From Pseudomonas bananamidigenes (GTDB lineage Bacteria; Pseudomonadota; Gammaproteobacteria; Pseudomonadales; Pseudomonadaceae), in NCBI RefSeq assembly GCF_001679645.1, contig NZ_LRUN01000022.1, positions 186,001 through 250,000 of the forward strand: 64,000 nucleotides of DNA. The letters run 5' to 3'. Position numbers and translations under genes: made by a program. Within the stretch, counting starts at the first letter, position 1, and each line of letters opens with the position of its first letter. Shown one piece after another: positions 10,049-18,868 of the stretch. Below the pieces are notes generated by a model, which had not been told where the DNA came from, did not search any database, and saw nothing but the letters and a program-made list of their open reading frames with translations.

Positions 10049-11587
10049 ATGTCCACCTCTACCTTGCGTACGCCCCCTCTCTCCGAGATCTACGATATTG
10101 CCGTCATCGGCGGCGGGATCAATGGCGTGGGGATCGCAGCGGATGCCGCCGGTCGCGGTCTCTCGGTGTTCCTTTGCGAAAAGGACGATCTGGCCAGCCA
10201 CACCTCGTCGGCCAGCAGCAAGCTGATCCATGGCGGCCTGCGCTACCTCGAACATTACGAATTCCGCCTGGTGCGTGAAGCCCTGGCCGAGCGTGAAGTG
10301 TTGCTGGCCAAGGCCCCGCATATCGTCAAGCCAATGCGTTTCGTGCTGCCGCACCGTCCGCATCTGCGTCCGGCATGGATGATCCGTGCCGGCCTGTTCC
10401 TGTATGACAACCTCGGCAAGCGCGAAAAACTCGCCGGTTCGAAAAGCCTGAAGTTCGGCGCCGACAGCGCACTGAAAAGCGAAATCAGCAAAGGCTTCGA
10501 ATACTCCGACTGCTGGGTCGACGATGCCCGACTCGTCGTATTGAACGCCATGGCTGCTCGCGAGAAAGGCGCGCACATCCACACCCAGACCCGTTGCGTC
10601 AGCGCCCGTCGTGCCAAGGGCCTGTGGCACCTGAACCTGGAACGCGCCGACGGCAGCCTGTTTTCGATCACCGCCAAAGCGCTGGTGAACGCCGCCGGCC
10701 CGTGGGTCGCCAAGTTCATCCGTGACGATCTGAAGATGGAGTCGCCTTACGGCATCCGCCTGATCCAGGGCAGCCACATCATCGTGCCGAAGCTGTACGA
10801 AGGCGAGCACGCGCACATCCTGCAGAATGAAGATCAGCGCATCGTTTTCACCATTCCGTACCTGAACAACCTGACGCTGATCGGCACCACCGACCGCGAG
10901 TACACCGGCGACCCGGCCAAAGTGGCGATCACCGACGGCGAAACCGATTACCTGCTCAAAGTGGTCAACGCTCACTTCAAGAAGCAGATCAGCCGTGAGG
11001 ACATCCTGCACACCTACTCGGGCGTACGCCCGCTGTGCAACGACGAATCCGACAACCCATCGGCCGTGACCCGCGACTACACCCTGGCGCTGTCCAGCAG
11101 CACCGAAGAAGCGCCGCTGCTGTCGGTGTTCGGCGGCAAGCTGACCACCTACCGCAAACTGGCCGAATCGGCGATGGCGCAATTGATGCCGTTCTTCACA
11201 CAGATGCGCCCGAGCTGGACGGCCACCGCCACCCTGCCCGGCGGTGAAGACATGACTACGCCGCAGGCCCTGAGTGCACTGATCCGCGACAAGTTCGACT
11301 TCGTTCCAAGCGAAATTGCCCGCCGCTGGGCCACCACCTACGGCAGCCGGACCTGGCGCATGCTCGAAGGCGTGGACACCCTCGCCGACATGGGCGAACA
11401 CATCGGCGGCGGCCTCTACACCCGTGAAGTCGATTACCTGTGCGCCGAAGAATGGGCAACCACAGCCCCTGACATCCTGTGGCGCCGCAGCAAACTGGGC
11501 CTGTTCACCACCCCGGCCGAGCAGGAAAAACTGGCGGCCTACCTGAACCAGGTCGAGCAGAACCGCAACAAGATCGAAGCGGCCTGA
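10049..11587 (+). CDS. glpD: Aerobic glycerol-3-phosphate dehydrogenase
   Basis: FAD-dependent, membrane-associated enzyme that oxidises glycerol 3-phosphate to dihydroxyacetone phosphate and passes electrons to the quinone pool. The N-terminal dinucleotide fold IAVIGGGINGVGIAADAAGR is about 15 residues into the protein, followed by SSASSKLIHGGLRYLE; the C-terminal half has SVFGGKLTTYRKLAE. The frame is open from 9992, but the ATG at 10049 has a GAGG 7 bases upstream and gives 512 residues, the usual length; the earlier ATG lies inside an apparent operator. It ends the glp cluster and is followed by a strong terminator. Confidence 0.96.
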   Translation: MSTSTLRTPPLSEIYDIAVIGGGINGVGIAADAAGRGLSVFLCEKDDLASHTSSASSKLIHGGLRYLEHYEFRLVREALAEREVLLAKAPHIVKPMRFVLPHRPHLRPAWMIRAGLFLYDNLGKREKLAGSKSLKFGADSALKSEISKGFEYSDCWVDDARLVVLNAMAAREKGAHIHTQTRCVSARRAKGLWHLNLERADGSLFSITAKALVNAAGPWVAKFIRDDLKMESPYGIRLIQGSHIIVPKLYEGEHAHILQNEDQRIVFTIPYLNNLTLIGTTDREYTGDPAKVAITDGETDYLLKVVNAHFKKQISREDILHTYSGVRPLCNDESDNPSAVTRDYTLALSSSTEEAPLLSVFGGKLTTYRKLAESAMAQLMPFFTQMRPSWTATATLPGGEDMTTPQALSALIRDKFDFVPSEIARRWATTYGSRTWRMLEGVDTLADMGEHIGGGLYTREVDYLCAEEWATTAPDILWRRSKLGLFTTPAEQEKLAAYLNQVEQNRNKIEAA

Positions 11588-11606
11588 TCTTCAGGCCACT
11601 CAAACG

Positions 11607-11640
11607 AAAGCCCCTGAATCGCGAGATTCAGGGGCTTTTG
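11607..11640. terminator. Bidirectional terminator after glpD
   Basis: Perfect 14-base stem AAAGCCCCTGAATC (11607-11620), loop GCGA, and its complement ending GGGGCTTT at 11638, with T-rich flanks. It separates glpD from the convergent LysR gene. Confidence 0.92.
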
Positions 11641-11642
11641 TG

Positions 11643-12545
11643 TTACTGCGCCAGGTGCAGCAGGAGGAAATCGATGAACGCCCGGGATTTGTGTGGCAGA
11701 TGCGCGGTGTTGGGGAAGACGACGTTGATCGACTGCGAAGGCAACGCATACGCCGGCAACAAGCGAACCAGGCGTCCGCTGGCGATATCATCCTCGACCA
11801 CCCAGCCCGGCAGCACCGAGACGCCGAGCGAAGACAAGGTCATCGAACGAATCGCCGTCGAGGAATTGGATTCGAAATGGCTGGTGCCATTGACCTCCAC
11901 CGCACGCCCCTGATCATCGCGCAAAACCCATTGCGTAGGCGCCTGCAGATTGCTGTTGGCAATCCAGGGCACACCGTTCAGATCCTGCGGCTGCGCCACC
12001 GGGTGACGTTCGAGAAATGCCGGAGTCGCCACCAGCACGATCTGATAATCCGCCAGCTTGCGACTCTTGAAGGCCGAATCCGCCAGATTGCCAAGACGCA
12101 CTACCAGATCCAGTTTTTCCGCCACCAGATCATTCAACGAAGAGTTGAAGTTGTAGCTCAGGCGAATTTCCGGATAACGCTCGCTGAATAACGGGATCAA
12201 CGGAAGAATGAACTTCTCGCCATATTCACTGGTTGAACTGATTCGTAACTTTCCGGAAACCCGGTTATTACCCTTGAGCACATTATCAAAGGCATTATCG
12301 ATATCGGCGACAATGCCCTTGAACTCTTCATAAAAGTCCTGACCTATTTCAGTCAGCGATATGTTTCGGGTATTGCGGATCAGCAGCGTCGCCGAAAGAA
12401 CTTCTTCCAGCGCCTTGACATGCAGGCTGGCCATGGCTTTGCTGATACTCAGATAGTTCGCGGCCTTGGTGTAAGAACCGAAGTCGACTACGGCAAGAAA
12501 TGTCTGAACCCGATTCAGATGAGCATGCATGGCGGTAGCGTTCAC
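11643..12545 (-). CDS. LysR-family regulator divergent from the iaa/dioxygenase cluster
   Basis: LysR-type transcriptional regulator, 300 residues. The winged helix-turn-helix occupies about residues 8-65 (LNRVQTFLAVVDFGSYTKAA, LSISKAMASLHVKALEEVL). The effector domain follows (GKLRISSTSEYGEKFILPLI, LVVRLGNLADSAFKSRKLAD, SSLGVSVLPGWVVEDD), in the CrgA/DmlR-like style. Translation starts at GTG 12545, with AAGGAA 7 bases upstream. It is transcribed away from the 12637-21543 cluster across a 91-base gap, the classic layout for a LysR activator of that cluster. The effector is unknown; tryptophan, indoleacetamide or indoleacetate would be logical. Confidence 0.92.
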   Translation of the reverse strand: MNATAMHAHLNRVQTFLAVVDFGSYTKAANYLSISKAMASLHVKALEEVLSATLLIRNTRNISLTEIGQDFYEEFKGIVADIDNAFDNVLKGNNRVSGKLRISSTSEYGEKFILPLIPLFSERYPEIRLSYNFNSSLNDLVAEKLDLVVRLGNLADSAFKSRKLADYQIVLVATPAFLERHPVAQPQDLNGVPWIANSNLQAPTQWVLRDDQGRAVEVNGTSHFESNSSTAIRSMTLSSLGVSVLPGWVVEDDIASGRLVRLLPAYALPSQSINVVFPNTAHLPHKSRAFIDFLLLHLAQ

Positions 12546-12554
12546 TGTTTAATT

Positions 12555-12575
12555 CCTTCAAACATTGTTTCAAGG
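12555..12575. promoter_or_regulatory. Imperfect dyad, candidate LysR operator
   Basis: CCTTCAAAC (12555-12563), ATT, GTTTCAAGG (12567-12575): eight of nine positions pair. It sits in the 91-base gap between the divergent LysR and MFS genes and overlaps the LysR Shine-Dalgarno, as expected for autoregulation. Confidence 0.5.
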
Positions 12576-12636
12576 ATAGTCGTATCGACACTCCAAGTCC
12601 ATCGCCCCTATGCTTTGCGACAAAGAGGAAACAACA

Positions 12637-14004
12637 ATGAACTATCGCTACAAGATCGCGCTGATCTTTCTGATCGGCTTTTTTATTGACTGCATAAACA
12701 TATTCATGTCTGCCGTGGCATTGCCAAGTATCTCGGCAACATTGCAAGTAAGCAGTTCTTCGGTGGCCTGGGTGGCCAATGCCTACATCCTCGGTCTGAC
12801 GCTGATCATTCCTGTCAGCACCTGGCTGGCCGGACGCTTCGGCAGCCGCGAGATTCTCACCGCCTCTATGCTGGTGTTTACCGGGTCCGTGTGGATGTGC
12901 GGGCTGGCCGACAGCTTCCATGAACTGGTGATCTGGCGCTTCGTTCAGGGCATCGGTGGCGGGTTGCTGATTCCGGTGGGCCAGGCGTTGACCTTCAACC
13001 TGTTCCAGGGCGAGCAACGGGCGAAAATTTCCACGCTGGTGATGGCCGTGGCCCTGATCGCCCCGGCGATTTCGCCGACCGTCGGCGGCATCATCGTCGA
13101 CAGCAGTTCGTGGCGCTGGGTGTTCTACAGCAACATTCCGTTTTCGCTGATCGCCGCAGGACTGTCGTGGTTCTGGATCCGCGAAGCCCGCCCCACCAGC
13201 CTGCCACGCCCGGACATCCTCGGCCTGCTGCTGGTCAGCGCCGCCCTGGGCAGCCTGCTGATGGGCATGTCGCTGTATGGCGGCGACTATCCTGCCATCG
13301 AAGCCATTGCCTGTGTCGCGGCAGGCCTGATGTTCGTGGCGCTGTACCTGCTGCACTACCGCCGCAAAAGCGACGCGATCATTGACCTGAGCCTGCTCAG
13401 GAGCAAAAAGCTCAGCACCTCGATCTTCATCTATTACGCGATTCCCGGCGTGTTCACCGGGGTCAATCTGATGAGCATCTTCTTTCTGCAGAACACCCTG
13501 CACTTCAGCGCACGCCTGACCGGCATGTTCATGATCCTCTACGCCATCGGCGCATTCATCGCGATGCTCATCTGCGGCCGGGTCTACAACAGAATCGGCG
13601 CCCGGCGCCTGTTCACCCTCGGCATGCTGCTGCACAGCGCCGGCATCGCCACCCTGATGCTGGTGGACGCACCGACCGATATCGGGGTCATCGTGATCGC
13701 CTACAGCCTGATGGGCATCGGCGGCGGGATCGGCGCAAACACCGCGCAAACCACCTCGCTGATGGACTTCAAGGGCGCTGAAACGCACAAGGCCAGCGTG
13801 ATCTGGAACATCAACCGGCAGATGTCGTTCAGCGTCGGCGCGGCCCTGTTTCTGATGATCTACAACCTGCTGCTCAAACAGTTCGACTCGACCCCGGCCT
13901 ATCACGCCACGTTCGCGATTGCCGCGCTGGTCGGACTGTTCCCGCTGTTTCAAATGAGTCAACTGAACCCTCCAAAGGAATGCCATGAACAACAACCCGG
14001 TTGA
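12637..14004 (+). CDS. MFS transporter, DHA2-like, first gene of the iaa/dioxygenase cluster
   Basis: Inner-membrane major facilitator of 455 residues with many hydrophobic helices from residue 5 to the end. It shows family features of the multidrug DHA2/EmrB group: SSSVAWVANAYILGLTLIIP near residue 42, WLAGRFGSREILTASM, WRFVQGIGGGLLIPVGQAL, and a late GIGGGIGANTAQTTS segment. ATG 12637 has AGAGGAA 6 bases upstream. Such proteins use the proton gradient to export drugs or small aromatics, so it may export the cluster's product, but import cannot be excluded. It overlaps the next gene by 20 bases, so the two are co-transcribed. Confidence 0.9.
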   Translation: MNYRYKIALIFLIGFFIDCINIFMSAVALPSISATLQVSSSSVAWVANAYILGLTLIIPVSTWLAGRFGSREILTASMLVFTGSVWMCGLADSFHELVIWRFVQGIGGGLLIPVGQALTFNLFQGEQRAKISTLVMAVALIAPAISPTVGGIIVDSSSWRWVFYSNIPFSLIAAGLSWFWIREARPTSLPRPDILGLLLVSAALGSLLMGMSLYGGDYPAIEAIACVAAGLMFVALYLLHYRRKSDAIIDLSLLRSKKLSTSIFIYYAIPGVFTGVNLMSIFFLQNTLHFSARLTGMFMILYAIGAFIAMLICGRVYNRIGARRLFTLGMLLHSAGIATLMLVDAPTDIGVIVIAYSLMGIGGGIGANTAQTTSLMDFKGAETHKASVIWNINRQMSFSVGAALFLMIYNLLLKQFDSTPAYHATFAIAALVGLFPLFQMSQLNPPKECHEQQPG

Positions 14005-14401
14005 ACAAGCACGCCACAGCATCCACCACGTGCATGAGCTGATTCATCGTGTCTTCACCAATGCCGACGGCGCCGGCGAATCCGCCATCGCGCCGCTGAT
14101 GGATGTCTTCAGCGAAGACTTCAGCATGGTCACCACCTCGGCCGCCGTCGTCGGTCGGGCCCAGGTCGAGCAACTGTTCAAAGGCGCGGTCGGTGCCCGA
14201 CCAGGCCTTGAGATCGATATCAGCGACCTGCACACGATCTGGCACGAGGGCCCGACCGTCGCCCTGCGCTACAAGGAAACCCATCGCCAGAACCAGCGCG
14301 AGACTTCGCGCATTTCCGTGGCGATCCTGCGCGTGCATCAGCACAGCACCCGCTGGCTGTACCTGCACGAAACGCCGCTGCCCCAGGAAAACCCGGCATG
14401 A
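13985..14401 (+). CDS. NTF2-like/SnoaL-like small protein
   Basis: A 138-residue protein that looks like a cone-shaped NTF2/SnoaL (DUF4440-type) fold. An N-terminal helix pair (ARHSIHHVHELIHRVF) leads to LMDVFSEDFSMVTTSAAVVGRAQVEQLF and then beta strands (HTIWHEGPTVALRYKETHR, SRISVAILRVHQHSTRWLYLHE). Such folds serve as small-molecule isomerases, hydrolases or binding proteins and are common beside dioxygenases. No catalytic residues can be assigned. AAAGGAA precedes the ATG, which lies inside the end of the MFS gene; its stop overlaps the reductase start (ATGA). Confidence 0.78.
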   Translation: MNNNPVEQARHSIHHVHELIHRVFTNADGAGESAIAPLMDVFSEDFSMVTTSAAVVGRAQVEQLFKGAVGARPGLEIDISDLHTIWHEGPTVALRYKETHRQNQRETSRISVAILRVHQHSTRWLYLHETPLPQENPA

Positions 14402-15330
14402 ATTACACCGTTACCCATTGCCGGATGCTGTCGGCATCGATCAAGGAAATCACCGTCAGCGGCGCCCCCGCCGCTACGGAATCGGCCCACGCCGGGGCGC
14501 ACTTCAAATGGCTGATAGCGCCTTCGGGCGAATGGCGTCATTACTCCACCGTAGAGCTGGGTGACTGCGCCGAAGGTCAATTCACCTTCGCCATCCGTCT
14601 CAGTGACAAATCCGCCAGCAGCCGCTACCTGCGCTCGCTGGCGGTCGGAGATCACGTGCAGCTTGAGGGCCCGTTCAACACCTTCAACTACCCGCTCGAC
14701 AGCCGGACCGGCCGCGATATCGCCATCGCAGGCGGCATCGGCATCACCCCGTTGACCGGCATCCTGCGCCATCTGACAGCGCTGGAGCGTTCGGCACACC
14801 TGCATTACTTCGCCCGCAGCGCTGACGATGCAGCCTATGCCGAAGAGCTGCGCGCACTGTTGCAGGAACGGATGAGCCTGCACCTGTCCGGTCAACGCCC
14901 GGCGATTCACCAGGTGCTCGCCGATTTGAGCCCCGAAGACCGGCTCTACGTCTGCGGCCCGGCGGCGATGCTCAACGACATCCTGAGCCATGCCGAATCC
15001 GCCGGACTGCCCCGCGATCGCATCCATCTGGAAGTGTTCAACGTCGCCACGGACGAAAGCGCCAAAGGCTTCACGGTCGAGGCGGCGGATTCCGGCGTGA
15101 GCATCGAGGTCGGCCCCGACCAGAGCTTGCTCGAAGCCCTCGAAGCCGCCGGCCTCGACCCGATCTCCGACTGTCGTCGCGGCGAGTGCGGTGTCTGCGC
15201 GCTGGACGTGCTGGAAGGCGACGTCGAGCACCGGGATTTCATCATGAGCGAACAAGAAGCGGCCTGCAGCGCACGGATCTATCCCTGCGTTTCCCGGGCG
15301 AAAAGCCAGCGCCTGAAACTGGCGATCTGA
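14398..15330 (+). CDS. Ferredoxin-type oxidoreductase, electron donor of the Rieske dioxygenase
   Basis: Phthalate dioxygenase reductase (PDR/VanB-like) flavoprotein of 310 residues. An N-terminal flavin domain (HYSTVEL, SRYLRSLAVGDHVQLEGPF) is followed by the NAD-binding domain (IAIAGGIGITPLTGILRHL, YVCGPAAMLNDI) and a C-terminal plant-type [2Fe-2S] domain. That domain carries CRRGECGVC and a fourth Cys in IYPC. It passes electrons from NAD(P)H through flavin and the cluster to the Rieske oxygenase encoded directly downstream (13-base gap). It starts in ATGA overlap with the NTF2-like gene. A PDR-type reductase paired with an alpha/beta oxygenase indicates a two-component system. Confidence 0.93.
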   Translation: MNYTVTHCRMLSASIKEITVSGAPAATESAHAGAHFKWLIAPSGEWRHYSTVELGDCAEGQFTFAIRLSDKSASSRYLRSLAVGDHVQLEGPFNTFNYPLDSRTGRDIAIAGGIGITPLTGILRHLTALERSAHLHYFARSADDAAYAEELRALLQERMSLHLSGQRPAIHQVLADLSPEDRLYVCGPAAMLNDILSHAESAGLPRDRIHLEVFNVATDESAKGFTVEAADSGVSIEVGPDQSLLEALEAAGLDPISDCRRGECGVCALDVLEGDVEHRDFIMSEQEAACSARIYPCVSRAKSQRLKLAI

Positions 15331-15343
15331 AGAGGACTCCCCG

Positions 15344-16645
15344 TTGGACAACTATTTCAATGGCAGAGAAGTGCACAAGTCTCTGTTCCTTGATCAACAA
15401 CTGTTCGAACAGGAGCAGCAGCGTGTCTTTGCCGCCAGCTGGTGCTACCTGGGCCACGACAGCCTGATCCCCGAGACCGGCGACTATTTCACCGCAACCC
15501 TCGCCGGTCGACCGCTGGCAATGGTGCGTCAGAAGAACGGTGACATCGTGGTGCTGCACAACCGCTGCCCGCACAAAGGTGTGAAAGTGCTGGCCGAAGC
15601 ACGTGGCAATGTGGGCCGCTTCATGCGTTGCCCCTATCACGCCTGGACGTTCAAGACCGACGGCGAGTTGCTGAGCATCCCGGTGAAAAAGGAATACGAC
15701 GACTGCGACCTGAGCAGTTGCTCGGCCCACAAGGGCATGCAACCCGTCGCGGCGGTGCACAACTATCGCGGCTTTGTGTTCGTGCGCCTGAGTGAAACCG
15801 GTATGGGCTTCGACGAGTTTTTCGGCGAGTCGCTGTCGACGCTGGACAACATGGTCATGCGCTCTCCGCAAGGTCAGTTGCGTGTGGTCGGTCAACCGCT
15901 GCTGCACAGGCATCGCTGCAACTGGAAGATGGTGGTCGACAACCAGACCGACACCTGCCACCCGATGATCGCCCACGAATCCTCGGCGGGCGAAGCCATC
16001 CGCCTGTGGAAGGAAACCGGCGACCAGAGCCGGCCCGTGCCGATGGCCGTGGAGTTGTTCTCGCCGTTCATGGGCTCGTACGAATTCTTCGCCGGCATGG
16101 GCATCCGCGTCTGGCCCAACGGCCATGGACACACCGGGGTCAGCAACTCGATCCACAAGGCCTACACGAGCATTCCCGGTTATTGGGAACTGATGGTGGA
16201 AAGCTACGGCGAAGACCAGGCCCGGGCCATTCTCGACGACACCCGTCACAACACCGTGTATTTCCCCAACCTGATGGTCAAGGGCCCGATCCAGACCCTG
16301 CGGGTGATCCGCCCGGTGAGTGCGCAGGAAACCGTCGTCGAGTCGTGGATCTTCGAACTGCAAGGTGCCCCGGTGCAGTTGCTGGAGCGGACCGTGCAGT
16401 ACAACAACCTGATCAACTCGCCGTGCTCGATGGTCGCCCATGACGATGTGGAAATGTACGAGCGGGCCACGGAAGGTCTGCACAGCGATGCCAACGAATG
16501 GATCAACGTCGCCCGCCTGTTCGAACCGGGCGAGACCCACGACCAGACGCGCGTGGTGTCCGGCACCAGTGAACTGGCGATGCGCAACTTTTACGACACC
16601 TGGCAAAACCTGATGCGGAACGACCATGCACCACGATCAAACTGA
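15344..16645 (+). CDS. Aromatic ring-hydroxylating dioxygenase, alpha subunit (Rieske)
   Basis: Large, catalytic subunit of a Rieske non-heme iron oxygenase, 433 residues. The Rieske cluster ligands are Cys75-x-His77 (RCPHKGV) and Cys96-x2-His99 (RCPYHAW). The mononuclear iron site is D203TCHPMIAH, giving His206 and His211 with the bridging Asp203; a third acidic ligand is probably in AHDDVEMYER near residue 367. The start codon is TTG at 15344 with AGAGGA 7 bases upstream. The substrate is not obvious from sequence. The neighbouring iaaM- and iaaH-like genes make an indole acid or amide the most economical guess. Related oxygenases serve in the iac and iad auxin catabolic routes. Confidence 0.94.
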   Translation: MDNYFNGREVHKSLFLDQQLFEQEQQRVFAASWCYLGHDSLIPETGDYFTATLAGRPLAMVRQKNGDIVVLHNRCPHKGVKVLAEARGNVGRFMRCPYHAWTFKTDGELLSIPVKKEYDDCDLSSCSAHKGMQPVAAVHNYRGFVFVRLSETGMGFDEFFGESLSTLDNMVMRSPQGQLRVVGQPLLHRHRCNWKMVVDNQTDTCHPMIAHESSAGEAIRLWKETGDQSRPVPMAVELFSPFMGSYEFFAGMGIRVWPNGHGHTGVSNSIHKAYTSIPGYWELMVESYGEDQARAILDDTRHNTVYFPNLMVKGPIQTLRVIRPVSAQETVVESWIFELQGAPVQLLERTVQYNNLINSPCSMVAHDDVEMYERATEGLHSDANEWINVARLFEPGETHDQTRVVSGTSELAMRNFYDTWQNLMRNDHAPRSN

Positions 16646-17108
16646 ACGGGCCATCGAGCGTTTGCTCGAGACCGAAATGCACCTGCTCGACCAACAGGAC
16701 TTTGAAGCCTGGCAACAATTGCTGAGCGCCGACTACACCTACTGGATTCCGATGACCCGCGAACAGCGCAGCCCGCTGCACGAGTCCTCGTTGGTGTATG
16801 AAGACCGCTTTCTGACCACCCTGCGCATCAATCGTCTGGCCAATGCCCGCAACTTTTCCCAGCAGCCGAAAAGCCGCTGCCTGCACATTGCCCAGCGACC
16901 ACGGATCACGATTGAAGAGCCGTCGTACAGCGCCGTCGCCAGCAGCAACCTGCTGTATTGCGAAGCCCGTGGCGACCGTGAATGGCATTACCCGGCCACC
17001 GTCGAACATCGTCTGATCAACCTCGACGGCGAGTGGAAAATCCAGGGCAAGAAAATCCTCTTGCTCAATCCCGACCGCGCACTCGAAAGCCTGCAGCTCA
17101 TCATCTGA
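16626..17108 (+). CDS. Aromatic ring-hydroxylating dioxygenase, beta subunit
   Basis: Small, structural subunit (160 residues) of the alpha3beta3 oxygenase, with the NTF2-like fold of this family. Characteristic segments are ERLLETEMHLLDQQDFEAWQ, LSADYTYWIPMTREQ, the YEDRFLTTLRINRL stretch and a C-terminal DGEWKIQGKKILLLN. It overlaps the alpha gene by 20 bases and must be made with it. Having a beta subunit separates this enzyme from the alpha-only oxygenases that PDR-type reductases often serve. Confidence 0.93.
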   Translation: MHHDQTERAIERLLETEMHLLDQQDFEAWQQLLSADYTYWIPMTREQRSPLHESSLVYEDRFLTTLRINRLANARNFSQQPKSRCLHIAQRPRITIEEPSYSAVASSNLLYCEARGDREWHYPATVEHRLINLDGEWKIQGKKILLLNPDRALESLQLII

Positions 17109-17127
17109 CCGACCGAGAATTACCCCT

Positions 17128-18837
17128 GTGAACTCCATGAACAATCCTGCCGGCCAGGCTACCGCGTGCCTGTCTTTCCCCTATGTCGACCTGCTTTACG
17201 ATTACGGTCAGTTCCTGCGCAACGCCGACCAGGCCATCGGCTGCCTGCCGGCGCACACCGCGGAAAAACACATTGGCATCGTCGGCGCCGGCCTGACCGG
17301 GCTGGTGGCGGCCTATGAATTGCTGCGTGCCGGTGCCCGTCGCGTGACCCTGTTCGAGGCCGAGGAAAGCCATATCGGCGGCCGTTTGCTGACCCAGTGC
17401 TTCGATGCAGAACAACCGCAGTTCATCGCGGAAATGGGCGCCATGCGCTTTCCGCCGAGCGAGGTCGGGCTGTTCTATTACCTGAACAAATTCGGCATCC
17501 AGACCACCGAAGCCTTTCCCGATCCGGGGGTGGTCGATACCGAACTGCATTACCGTGGCGAGACCCACCACTGGCCCGCGATGCAGCCGCCGCCGGCATT
17601 GTTCAGTACCGTGCACCAGGGCTGGAATGCCTTTCTGCGCGAAGGCGCCGTACTGGACGACGGCACCCACCTTGCCCCGCCGCTGCTGCTGACCGATTTG
17701 CTCAAGCAACACAACTTCCGTGAAGTGCAGCCGGAATGGCAACGCTATCTGGACTGCTTCGGCGACAGCTCGTTCTACTCGGCCATGGTGCGCATCTTCA
17801 CCAGCCAGAACCCGCCGGGCGGCAAGGCCTGGCGCAAACCGGAAGACTTCCACCTGTTCGGCTCGCTGGGCATCGGCTCCGGTGGTTTCCAGTCGGTCTA
17901 TCGCGCCTCGTTCACCGAAATCCTGCGTCTGGTGGTCAACGCGCTGGAAGTCAATCAGCGGCTGGTGCCGAACGGTATTTCTTCGCTGGCAGAACTGATT
18001 GCCGACACCCGCTTCAACGGCATGCAACTGCGCGACATGATCTGCCGCACGCGCATCGAATCGATCAACAAGGGCGCCGACGGGCAAATCCTGCTGGCCG
18101 GCAGCAACGGCGAAACCTATGCCTGCGACCGGGTGATCACCACCACTACGACCCGCGCCTTGCAGGTCAATCTCAAGCTCACGCAGAACCAGGCATTCGT
18201 GAACCGTGACGTGGCCCGGGCGATCAACGAAACCCACATGGTCGGCTCGTCCAAGCTGTTCATCCTGACCAAAGACAAGTTCTGGCTCAAGCACGGCCTG
18301 GCGCAGAACATCCAGACCGACACCCTGGTCAAAGGCGTGTACTGCCTGGATTACGCCCCGCAGGATCCGGACTCCTGGGGCGTGGTGCTGATCAGTTACA
18401 CCTGGGAAGACGACTCGCACAAGATGGTTTCCATGACCGACAAAGTGCAGCGCTGCCTGCGGCTGGTGGATGAACTGGCGATGAGCGCACCGGAATTCGC
18501 CCGCCACCTGGTTCCGCTCGACGGCGACTATCAGCGCTACGTGCTCGAATACGACTGGCTGACCGACAAGCACGCCCTCGGCGCCTTCAAGCTGAATTTC
18601 CCCGGCGACGACATCTATTCCGAACGGCTGTTCTATCAGTTCCGCACCGCCCTCGATCCGCGCCAGGACACCGGTCTTTATCTGGCGGGCTGCGGCGCAT
18701 CGTTCACCGGCGGCTGGGCCGAAGGCTCGATCCAGACGGCCCTGAACGCAGCGTGTTCGGTCATCAGCAGCCTGGGTGGCGATCTGATCGACGGTAATCC
18801 GCTCGACGGTCTGGTCCCGCAATACCGCTACTGCTGA
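17128..18837 (+). CDS. iaaM: Tryptophan 2-monooxygenase (IaaM-like flavoprotein)
   Basis: FAD amine oxidase-fold monooxygenase expected to convert L-tryptophan to indole-3-acetamide with loss of CO2. FAD motif GAGLTG lies at residues 53-58. The sequence follows the P. savastanoi enzyme closely as I remember it: IDILYDYG-like start (VDLLYDYG), AEMGAMRFPPSEVGLFYYL, FPDPGVVDTELHYRG, LFGSLGIGSGGF, LVKGVYCLDY, GAFKLNFPGDD and the NPLDGLVPQYRY end. These IaaM-specific features favour tryptophan over lysine or phenylalanine 2-monooxygenase. GTG 17128 is used here; ATG 17137 is an alternative. It lies 19 bases after the dioxygenase beta gene and 31 before the iaaH-like gene. Confidence 0.9.
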   Translation: MNSMNNPAGQATACLSFPYVDLLYDYGQFLRNADQAIGCLPAHTAEKHIGIVGAGLTGLVAAYELLRAGARRVTLFEAEESHIGGRLLTQCFDAEQPQFIAEMGAMRFPPSEVGLFYYLNKFGIQTTEAFPDPGVVDTELHYRGETHHWPAMQPPPALFSTVHQGWNAFLREGAVLDDGTHLAPPLLLTDLLKQHNFREVQPEWQRYLDCFGDSSFYSAMVRIFTSQNPPGGKAWRKPEDFHLFGSLGIGSGGFQSVYRASFTEILRLVVNALEVNQRLVPNGISSLAELIADTRFNGMQLRDMICRTRIESINKGADGQILLAGSNGETYACDRVITTTTTRALQVNLKLTQNQAFVNRDVARAINETHMVGSSKLFILTKDKFWLKHGLAQNIQTDTLVKGVYCLDYAPQDPDSWGVVLISYTWEDDSHKMVSMTDKVQRCLRLVDELAMSAPEFARHLVPLDGDYQRYVLEYDWLTDKHALGAFKLNFPGDDIYSERLFYQFRTALDPRQDTGLYLAGCGASFTGGWAEGSIQTALNAACSVISSLGGDLIDGNPLDGLVPQYRYC

Positions 18838-18868
18838 TGGCGCCCTCCTCTTTTCGCCGAGACCTTCC

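Noticed and set aside
17128..18837. Lysine 2-monooxygenase (DavB) as the function of the flavoprotein
   Set aside because: The sequence follows IaaM segment by segment, and its partner is an amidase-signature hydrolase rather than the nitrilase-like DavA.
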